From assembly GCA_021432605.1 (NCBI GenBank), contig MU271149.1, forward strand, positions 1 to 64,000: a stretch of 64,000 bases of DNA. Reading direction: 5' to 3'. The first letter of the stretch is position 1. Each line of letters begins with the position of its first letter. Positions 55,145 through 64,000 of this stretch are shown here, piece after piece. Under the pieces are notes generated by a model. It ran no database searches and was not told where the DNA came from. It saw nothing but the letters and a program-made list of their open reading frames with translations. The DNA is from Coniochaeta sp. PMI_546 (taxonomy: Eukaryota; Ascomycota; Sordariomycetes; Coniochaetales; Coniochaetaceae). Position numbers and translations under genes: made by a program.

Positions 55145-55824
55145 TCAAAGACCTCGCAATGCCATTCCGCCCAAGGCAAGCAAACCCATCTCGTTTATCT
55201 TTCTTGCGTCATCCTCGCCGTCCAAGGTTGGGGCGTTGTTGAGCTTGTAGTATTTCCGCACCCTGGACCAATCTGTGCACTCTGCCAATTCGGTATCAGT
55301 GAGCGGCACCGGGGCGCCTTGCACTGTTTCCAATAGGTGACTGAAGACATCTTCCGCTGATGGTGGCTGCGGTCGTGACTCGGTAGGGAAAAGCACCTTG
55401 ACAATTACAACATCCTTGGTTGTGGGTGTGATGCCCCAACGACGGTATGCTTCAGATATCTAATCGCGAGAATTGAAGAGACATGGTCAGCTGGAAGCAC
55501 GACGGAACGGCAAGGAGCCAGGCCGGAGAGGTATGATAGCAGACATACATTGTTTGAGGGACTCAGTGCGCACACAACCTCGGAGTGGACGTTGGGTGTC
55601 TTGAGCGTGCCGTCCAGTAGTACGGTAAGGGCTTTATAGACAGCGGCGAGGAGATGCAGTCGCGAAATGACGGACGAGGCGTCGATGAAGGCGTACTCGA
55701 AATCGCTGTTCCTGGCTAGGAGCTGCGACTGGAGGTACCCGGCATTGGACACACCGCGAAACAATCCCACATAGACCCGGTGCGTGTCAGGGACATGCTC
55801 GAGGCATATCTCTTCAAGCGGCAT
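55145..55824 (-). CDS. CGI121: EKC/KEOPS complex subunit Cgi121
   Basis: Exons 55,824-55,549 and 55,459-55,145 (89-base intron GTATGT...GATTAG) give 196 residues. The TPRKB/Cgi121 pattern is clear: LEHVPDTHRVYVGLFRGVSNAG, then FEYAFIDASSVISRLHLLAAVYKAL, LKTPNVHSEVVCALSPSNN, ISEAYRRWGI and DVVIVKV, where the intron falls right after SPSNN. Cgi121 binds Bud32 in KEOPS, the complex that makes t6A in tRNAs and touches telomere upkeep. The C-terminal extension (about 125-196) with YYKLNNAPTLDGEDD is usual for filamentous fungi. Confidence 0.93.
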
Positions 55825-56393
55825 GATGTCTTCCAGGCCCCTGGGCGCCTTCAGTTGCTGCTGTGCTGCCTCGCTGTACTCTTCGCGAATTTGCCTTTGG
55901 CGTTTTGGAGGGGTAAGTCTTCCTTAGGTAGGTCCGATACGTTCTTTGGAACTTTGCTGAAAGGCTAGCGGGGTACCTGCATCAAAGCGTTTATGCTAGT
56001 AACAGTGCGATAGAAGCAGCACCCCCTGTATTTCTTACCACCAGTAAGGCTGCATGTCGCGAAGAGGTCCAGAAGAATCCAAGCAAATGCATCAATGCCG
56101 GCGCGACTCCACACCTTGGATCTCTCGTGCAACGACCCGCCCGGCAAACTCCATCCAGCTTCCCCAGATCTTGACGGTAACCCCCGTCAGCTTTCCTGTG
56201 CCCTTGACTTGGTCCAAGCTGTGGGAGTCCAAGACCTCAAATCAGGTCGTGAAGGCATGTTGCGATCCTGATAGCCTGGATTTATAAACTCGAGGGTCCT
56301 TACCCACAAGCACGCGGCAGCGATACGGCGCCGGGCGCCGGCGCGGCACACTTCGTGGATACCCGCCTCTTCATCAACTATTTGCCCCCCATC
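55825..56393. promoter_or_regulatory. Divergent promoter region of Cgi121 and the large Zn2Cys6 regulator
   Basis: 569 bases between starts pointing apart; GC-rich GGCGCCGGGCGCCGGCGC palindromic run at about 56,325-56,345, some 50 bases before the regulator start. Confidence 0.5.
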
Positions 56394-59300
56394 ATGCCTC
56401 CCGGGCGACCAACCAAGCGACCCAGCGATGCTGCCGAGGGCCTCGCCGCTCTGTCAGATAGTCCGCCGCCCGGTCCAAGGCTCAAGCAGGCGCGGATTGA
56501 GCGCGGTCCTGAGGATTTCTCCAGCGTGGTGAAGAACAAACTTCAGTCGTATACTCGCACAGGTCAAGCCTGCGACAGGTGCAAGGTGCGCAAAGCCCCA
56601 GCCGGAGATAGCACTTTTGGAATTGTAGCGGTTTTATTTGCTAACTATTTGGCTTCCATAGGTACGCAAGATCCGTTGCGACGCGCTTCCAGAAGGATGT
56701 TCCCATTGTACGAACCAGAGCCTCGAATGCTACGTCACGGACAGAGTCACCGGCCGCACCGAGAGGCGAGGTTACATGCAGCAGTTGGAGCGCGAGAAGG
56801 CGGGCATGTTGAACCACATTCGAGATCTGGAAAAGCTCCTGCTGTCGAATGGGGTTGAAGTTCGCCCATGGGAATGGTCGCCATATGGACCGACCTGCCC
56901 TCCTGGTGTCTCTTTCGACAACATGGGTAATCCTATGCAAGACCCCAGCGCCAAAGACCAGTGGACACAAATCGGTGCCGTCTGGGTTAAGAATTACGGA
57001 TCCAAGTCACAGTACTTTCCCCCTGGATATTCGATAGGCAATTCCACCGGAGCGAGCCAATACTCGAGACTTGCATTACTGGAAACTCGACCGACCGAAG
57101 GATATCTTGGCGTGCTCACAGATAGTGCCCCATTGAGTTCCATCAAGGGAACGAAACTATCCATACTCGGTACCACCATCGATATCACGTCCTTTGACGC
57201 TCCGGATATGGACGAGCCTATACCAGGCACTCCAATCGGCTCCCCTCTGTATAACAAGTCGCTCATGGCGTTCCTCCAGTCAACGCTGGGCATCAATCCA
57301 AAGTTAGACGACGTTGATTTGCCATCCAGGCATGATGCCTTCACGTACTCGGAATGGTACTTCCTAATGATCCACCCCTTCATGCCTGTCTTGCACAAGC
57401 CTTCCTTTCTGAAACTTGTAAGCAGGGGCCACTCCCATGGTATCAGTAGAGATCTGTATCACTGATAGACTCGGCAGTTGACGAGGATATATGACGAGGC
57501 TGATTTTAAGCCGACGATCTGTGAGCTTGTCACCGCTCACATGGTCTTTGCGACCATCTATTTCCAGTATGGAATACGTAACCGGGAGGAGCCCGACAAG
57601 TACTCGCAACTGAACGACCTCTCCAACAAGCATTACCACTGGTCTTTGAGCAAGTTTTTCAACCTTGCAAGCGAGAACACAGTGACGGCAGTTCAAGCTT
57701 TGTCCATGATCGTAGTTCACACCCGAAGCTTCCCGAAACCCGGTTGTTCGTCTGTCATTGCCAATTATGCGTTGTCGAGGGCTATCGAGCTCGGCCTACA
57801 TCGCGGTATAAAGCTTCCTGACGGAGGCGCTACTATTGACAACGAGGTGAGAAAGAGGGTTTGGTGGGCCACGCTTGCACTGGCAGTCACCCTCAACGGT
57901 CGCCTAGGGCGGCCCATGCCAATTACACTGGAAGACTTCGACGTCGAACTCCCACTGGCCATAGCCGACGAATACCTTACCGACGAAGGGATTTCAGATC
58001 CGTCTCAAATCGGCCAATGCAGTTTTTCAGTCGGATTGACAAGTTTCAAAATGGTACCTCTGTACATGGAGATGTTTTCCAATATTTATAGTGTGCGCCG
58101 AAACCCTGAGAAGTACGTGGACGTGGTCCGTGGCCTCGAAGAGAGTATGCAAGCTTTGCAGGACAGCCTTCCGGATGAGCTCAAGCCCGACAAGTGCCAG
58201 TCCAGCAGTCGAGTCTTTGCCCTTTACACAGAGGCGATGGCTCTGGAATTCTACCTCTGCCTCAGACATCCGTCTGTATGTATGACGCAGGACCGCGACT
58301 TCTGTGCAGACAATACTAGGATATGTGAAGCGACAGCGGGCAAGCTGCTAGATGTTGTCACCAGTTTGCTGAAGATCAAATCACTCGACACGACCTGGTA
58401 TCAACTCTCAGTATACGTGGCCGCCATATTCTCCAGCCTCGTCGCTCATTGGGAAAGGAGGTTTGATACCAGCCCGGCTGAGATCGCTATACTCAGAGGA
58501 GAGATGAAGATGTGGATGAACGTTGTGTATGAGATTGGTCTGACACTAGGTAAGCTCCAGAGATCGGCAGGCATGGCGCGCGGCAGGCTGGCGTACTGAC
58601 CATCTCCTAGGGCCAGGAGCCAAACTTAGCGACGAAATCGGCATGGTAGTTGACCGCACGATTGCCATGATAGAGCACGACATGAATCGAAAAGCGACGG
58701 GTCAGCCGGCTCAGCCAAGTCAGCAAGTAGCACCACAGCAAACCGCAGCACAGCTCCAGCAAGACATGTCAGCGCCGTCAAGGGAGCAAGTCACGAGCAC
58801 GGCTTCCGCTGGAAGTTTTAGCACCAACGACCAGCAGCATGGCGGTACGGCAAACGATGATGGCTACTACAACGCAGGGATTGCGAATCATTCCTCAAGC
58901 GGATATGGAGGTGCAGTGGCGTACGCCAGCCAGGCGGCAGCGGGCAGCCAGGTTTCAAACAGCAACGGCATGGCCGGCGTCGGACCCTATGACCCTGCTG
59001 AGAGCGCGCATTATCTCTACGCGGCGGGTGCAACCACCAACCCAGCCTCAGGCATGGACCAGTCGGCCTCATCGACCAACCCTCTCATCGCTTTTGCGTC
59101 GCAAGCAACTGCCCAGGTCGGTGCTACCCAACCCGGTACGCAGACTGACGAGTGGCGCCAGCCTCAGGCAAGTCTTGCTGCCGCCGCAGCGGCAGCCCAG
59201 GCTCAGGCGCAGGCGCATGGCACTAACGGCTGGCATGACTGGACCGCTGCAATAGCCGACAGCCAGACAGATCGCTACAGTGCCAATGCTCTACTCACAC

Positions 59301-59464
59301 TAGGCGCCGGGCGGCCTAGTGATGGGAATCCAGCCGCCGGCCTTGGTGGTGGCGTCTCTGTTTCTGCAGATATGGGCATGGTCGGTCCCTCCGGCTCGGC
59401 GGCGCACCCTGGGCAGTGGCCACTCCTCTTGTTTGACGGCAACGGCTCTGTAAATGGATCCTGA
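56394..59464 (+). CDS. Zn2Cys6 transcription factor with fungal-specific regulatory domain
   Basis: Exons 56,394-56,585, 56,662-57,417, 57,478-58,549 and 58,611-59,464 give 957 residues. A nuclear-localisation-like start (GRPTKRPSD) leads to the cluster CDRCKVRKIRCDALPEGC...C near residue 60, perfect C-x2-C-x6-C-x6-C-x2-C-x6-C, with intron 1 inside it. A coiled coil (MQQLEREKAGMLNHIRDLEKLL) for dimer formation follows at about 105-130. The fungal-specific domain (PF04082) spans roughly 290-600: SEWYFLMIHPFMPVLHKPSFLKL, ALSRAIELGLHRGIKL, EVRKRVWWATLALAVTLNGRLGRP. The last 250 residues are rich in Gln, Ala, Ser and Gly (AAAAAAAQAQAQAHG), an activation-type tail. I recall closely worded proteins in other Sordariomycetes, suggesting a conserved regulator; its targets are unknown. 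Confidence 0.93.
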
Positions 59465-62400
59465 ACCATGGGTCGGCAACACATGGCGGTCGCTGTGACA
59501 GCGGATTATCTATGATAGAGTTGTGGCACGTTAACAATGCAGGTGTGTGTTACATAGGAGGGACAACCACATGACTGAATGCATGGTTTGGACGGCAAGT
59601 ATGAAGGGTTCCCCACGAGTTCGTGACGGACCAGAACTGGTCAGGCGCATGGGAGTTTTTATCTTCTTCTTTCTTACCTGGAATTGGATGAGGTTTGCAT
59701 TCTTCAGAGGTCTGGGAACACTACTTGTACCAATATCAAACCTGGGCCTGGTCGCTTGTGGGTGGGTTGGTTGTTTTTTTTTTTTTTTTTTTTTTTTTCT
59801 TCTTCTGCGGCATTCGCCCAAATAATATGTTAAGGGTTTTGTCCGAAATGACGTGTACGGCCTATGCCGCCGTGCTACGTCACTAGAGGTAGGAGACTAT
59901 GAGGATGGCGGGATAACTCACTAAGAGCAAGCAGATATTGGAAGAATACATGGCTGTCCATATTGTCAGGATATCATGCGGGAGGAGCCACCGCAGGTGA
60001 ACGGAGCCTCTCTACGTTCGGTTGGAGCGAACATGTGTCGCGTGCCTGAACCTCTTAGCGGCAATTAAGTGTCACCTTTCTTGACATGGGAAGTGGCAGG
60101 GATGTATCGTCGTGGGCACAATACTAATCGAACGGCGAAGCATCTCTTTGGTGACAGTTCCGAAGGGCAACAACCTTCACGTATTCTGAGGTGAAGTCAT
60201 GATAACCGGATCTTCAAGCCGATGACGTGGTAACTAGCAGTCTTTCTTATCATCAAAAACTCCAAACATCACCCGATCACTGCGGCTGAGATAAGATGGC
60301 TCCAAGTGTGCCGCACATTTGCGCTCTCAAGTGCTCTGTTTGCAGTGTGGCGTCGGAAATTTCCAGCATCTCGATGCTATCGTCCACATCGCCCCATTAC
60401 ACCACCTTGCCGGTTTGCGATCAAGGAGGCAGCTGCCACACTTGAGTGCTTCCGTGAGGCCAGACCTTCGAGTGAGGTGACTCGCGGGTGAGATACCTAG
60501 TCATGTAGATGCACGGCGGCACGGACTGTCCAGATCTCTGGAACAACCTAGCTTGCTGCGGGCTTACTCCCAGGCTGGCTGCGAATGCAGTATTACAGGC
60601 CCGAGCATGGATATCGACATGGATGGATTGAACGTGAGCATGATATATACGTGTACATGGAAGCATTGGTGAGCCCAGACATGAAGGTCTCAATGCTTAT
60701 GCAGAAGCTCTCCAAACCGTCACGGAAGCACGGTTCGCCCAGGTGCGACAGTAAAACCCTACAACCCCAAACGACGGGTTGCATTGGATTGCTATAATTG
60801 GAGTCCGCGGATTTCAGGTGTTACATTGGGAGCGGCGATAATGATAGGCTCGTGTTTGCTCGATCCCAGGGGCCTAGACCGCCGGAGGTTACGACACAAA
60901 AGGTAGCTGCGATAGCTTCATCTCGCAGCACTAGTTACCAGTTGCGCGGCGGTGGTCAGACGACGTAATGATGGCTAGATATGCAGATCGAATGGCAAGA
61001 GAGCAGTAACCATGACCAGAAGAAACCTCAAAGCCAACAAAAAAAACATATGTCATGGCGATTCATACACACAAAGAGGCGATAAGCTGGTGGCGTGTCC
61101 AAGACTCCTCGTCCAAAAAACTTGACGCGCTTGTAAGTATATGACCTGCCTCTTTTGAACCATTATCTAGATGCGGCTACTCGGTTTTTTGGTAGGCCAC
61201 ACCATCATGGAAGCGGAAGTTCGTTGACGAGCAGGACGAGCCGCGCCGGGGGGTTCAAGGGCCAGTGGCGATCGAGCCTGGCCCTGGGAAGCCACCCATG
61301 TCACTAACGCTCCCCACCTACGCAGCAACTTCAGCGAGGGTCTGGGTGGAGCGAATCTTGGCAATTTGATTGGGCAGGTACCATGAAGACATGGCACCCC
61401 GATCGCTGCTTCCTCGGATGCACATTCGAGACTAGCGCTCCCTTAACAGCTAACGGATACTACTCCGCTATTGCCTTGCAGCGGTCGTGCTGAGAATATC
61501 TATCTGAGCTAAGAGATATATGGCAGGAGGAATTACTGGCGGTATGTGTTGAATGTCATCAAACTGGTGGGGTTCTGCCTCGTTCCCAAAGTGAATCAAG
61601 CCGCTTCTGCCCTCGGCTACTTGAGCGCTATCGGAAGGAGGCCAACCCCTACCCCGCAAAAACAACAACCCTGAGTCATGTGAGAAGGGAAACTGCCGCA
61701 GCCAGTGCGGCGCGTAGCGTGAGCTTAATCCAACTTGTAAATGGGGAAGGCGCGAATGGCCCTTGGTATTGTCAGCTATTGTACATCGTGTATATTGAGA
61801 CACTATTGCTGGCTTCATTGAACAAAGCGACAAATTCCAATTCTCATTCAATGTCTTGGTGAGCTCGACCTGGTTTGCTGATTGCCGTCACCGTGTCAGG
61901 ACACGGTCGGGTCATACTCGCAGACACTCGCAGAAAGACGGGGCGCTTATTGCACACTTTTGATTAATGAAGAGCTAGAGATATTGCCTTTTTAGATTGG
62001 CTATCGCCCTCTATGTTTTCTTGCCGTTCTAGTGTAGGAATCCGGAGTCTACTGCCTGATTTCGAAGCTCGGACAAGTTGCCAATGCCAACCAGAGCACC
62101 AAATGTACAAGCCAACCCGACCTGCCTAATACGGAATATCTCCTAAATGCCAGCCAATCGGCTGTCTAGATTAGCAAATCGGACACCCATCTCCTTCCTT
62201 TCAGTTGGGTCGCCTTGGTGGGAAATATGAGGGATCGCCAGCCCCCAGAATGCACAGAACAGCGCCTCGTACCCTGTGTCGCGTTGGCGAAATGCATGAT
62301 CCTGGGCGGACGTTTCATTTCTTATCTCTCTGTACTGCGCAAGGATTCCGCTGAGACGGCCGATTCGTCGCTTGACTGATCAACGCCCCGCCCATTTTGT

Positions 62401-62860
62401 CCCCGATACTGCATTGTATGCTCCCCGGCTTGACAGTTTGAGCAGGTGGCAAGACCAGCACTCGAAAGACATCGCTGAATCCGAGGCTCTGGGTGTTCTG
62501 GTTTTGTGGTGAATTGTACATGGGGTCGCCCGCCATCGCATTAGACGGTACGCATCTGTACCAAGGTCCCAGAGTACCACGCTGCCACGGACATTGTTAC
62601 CTTGTGGTGCACTCCATCTGCCATGCACCACTCGAGATATGCACGGGGCCGCCGTCCGTTGATTTATTATGAGTAGGGATCTGCGTTGTAACGAAGGAGC
62701 TTAAATACTTCATGCTGTCCCATTCGCATGGCTATCCCGTTTCCTTTCCTCTTCCTTCTACTCCCCCATCACCTCTGGACATCTCTTGTCACACGCCCTA
62801 ACTTGGCGTGGTGTTCTATTTCGGATCCCCATTGTGAGATATCAGGGCCAGCTCACCAAT
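59465..62860. other. 3.4 kb without a recognisable gene
   Basis: Many short frames on both strands (60,306-60,491, 61,468-61,851, 62,315-62,631) lack domains and splice signals. A poly-T run lies at 59,772-59,798. The last 150 bases are pyrimidine-rich (CCTCTTCCTTCTACTCCCCC), a usual promoter look before the OPT gene. Confidence 0.5.
59772..59798. repeat. Poly-T run
   Basis: About 27 T in a row followed by CTTCTTCTGC, roughly 310 bases after the stop of the Zn2Cys6 gene. Could be a replication-slippage tract or an old A-tailed insertion; nothing inserted is recognisable next to it. Confidence 0.9.
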
Positions 62861-64000
62861 ATGGCGGACTACAGTGAGAAGCACGAAGTCCACGCTACGG
62901 CGGCGGGCAACGTGAAGTCCTTTGCCGACGGCACACCTCCATTCGAGAATACCAACAATATGAAAGACGAGGTCAAGATTGAGGTCGAGGAGGAAGAGGA
63001 GGAACTGGACCTGTATAAGCCTCTCGTCATGGATCCTGGCATTCCACACGAGCCCAATCCGTTGACCATCCGCGCTGTGGTCACGGGTTGCGTTCTCGGT
63101 GCTCTCGTGAATGCGTCCAACCTTTACCTTGGTGAGTCGGGACTTACGTCGCACCGTTTCAGGCGTTTTAACGTGGGCTCGGAGGCTAACCTTTTTCTGC
63201 AGGTCTCAAGACTGGCTTCACCTTCTCGGCTTCCATGTTCGGTGCCATCTTTGGCTACGGAATCGTTAAGCTGATGTCCAAGGCTGGCAAGATCCCCATC
63301 ATTGGCGGTGCTTTTGGTCCTCAGGAAAACTCCATCATCCAGGCCGCCGCCACTGGTGCTGGTGGTATTGCCGGCATCTTTGTTGCCGGTATTCCTGCCA
63401 TGTACCAGCTTGGTGTGATGGGCCCGGATCCTGACGTCCCCCGCAACCCGAAGGAGGACATCGGTGCTATCTTCACAATAACCATCGTCTGCTCTTTCCT
63501 CGGCCTGTTCTTCGTCACCCCGCTCCGGAAGTTCTTCATCATCCAGGTAGCTCGGGAGTTGAAGCTCATGTTTCCTACCCCGACCGCCACTGCTCTTACT
63601 ATCAAGGCAATGCACGCCGGTGCCGCGGGAGGCATCGAGGCAATGAAGAGGCTCAAGGGTCTCGGTATTGCTTTCGGCGGCGCCTTCATTCACCGAGTCG
63701 TATCATACTATGCGGTCGGCATCCTGTACGATTGGCATGTCTTTACTTGGATCCATATCTGGAGTGGCTACACGAGCTGGGCCCTCAACATTGAATCGTG
63801 GGGTTGGTACTTTGAATGGACACCGGCCTTCATTGGCTCTGGTATCCTCATCGGCCTAAATCCCGCCATCTCCATGTTCGTTGGTTCATTGCTTGCCTGG
63901 GGCCTCATTGGTCCTTTACTCGTTCACTACGGGGAGTGCATCGGTATTCAGGCAGCCCCTGAAGACCCAAAGTGGGACTCCTACTACTCCTTCACCTCTC
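62861..64000 (+). CDS. OPT-family oligopeptide/siderophore transporter (5' part, runs off window)
   Basis: Exon 1 62,861-63,131, intron 63,132-63,202 (GTGAGT...TGCAG), exon 2 from 63,203 to beyond 64,000; about 356 residues are visible. The start MADYSEKH is followed by an acidic stretch ([17 protein letters not shown]), then [39 protein letters not shown], the classic first helix of the OPT family, [47 protein letters not shown] and [17 protein letters not shown]. These proteins move oligopeptides or metal complexes across the plasma or vacuolar membrane with protons. The wording fits the larger fungal OPT2/YSL-like branch. The 3' part is outside the window. Confidence 0.93.

Noticed and set aside
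1-64000. CRISPR arrays, bacterial operons, prophage
   Set aside because: Introns, telomere repeats and protein families are all fungal; the short repeats seen are coding minisatellites or satellite-like, not spaced repeats.

Overview
The window is a chromosome end of a filamentous ascomycete fungus. It starts with about 16 copies of the telomere hexamer CCCTAA. Genes carry short 45-90 base GT-AG introns, and the gene families are fungal (Zn2Cys6 regulators, Pth11-like rhodopsin-fold receptors, TRI12-type MFS efflux pumps, OPT transporters). The wording of the Tim50, Cgi121 and large Zn2Cys6 proteins suggests Sordariomycetes; this is inference, not a tested placement.

Layout. 1-95 is telomere. 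96 to about 9,250 is a very AT-rich block almost without CA and TG dinucleotides but with many CG and TA, the mark of repeat-induced point mutation (RIP). It holds a decayed Ty3/Gypsy chromovirus cut by the telomere (reverse transcriptase near 640, minus strand), a second piece of the same family pointing the other way (integrase end and chromodomain at about 7,370-7,690, plus strand), their long terminal repeats as a ~440 base inverted pair, and between them a decayed telomere-linked helicase/OrsD-like gene. 9,260-13,900 is a transition zone with a cut-down Zn2Cys6 gene and a repeat-rich ORF broken inside its own repeat.

13.9-27.6 kb: a small PLDc_N-type membrane protein, a TRI12-like MFS pump, then five catabolic genes: two crotonase-fold enoyl-CoA hydratases, a MaoC hydratase 2, an AtuA-like protein and an acyl-CoA ligase. 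Three end in peroxisomal targeting signals (SRL, SKL, SKL). CCTCGG/CCGAGG hexamers, the known core of FarA/FarB fatty-acid regulators, lie in each of their promoter regions. I read this as a subtelomeric peroxisomal acid-degradation cluster, perhaps for a branched or isoprenoid acid.

29-43 kb: a large membrane protein with a glycosylated outer loop, a rhodopsin-fold receptor, two SnoaL-like ORFs overlapping by ATGA, an alpha-glucoside-type sugar transporter convergent with a 3-dehydroshikimate dehydratase, and an F-box-like protein. From 44 kb core genes appear (Tim50, Ted1-like phosphoesterase, a Tim17-like protein, proline dehydrogenase, Cgi121, a 957-residue Zn2Cys6 regulator, an OPT transporter running off the end), with a previously easy-to-miss 70-residue secreted six-cysteine protein at 47.2 kb. 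Gene-poor stretches at 33.1-36.1, 37.0-38.6 and 59.5-62.9 kb hold nothing I can recognise.
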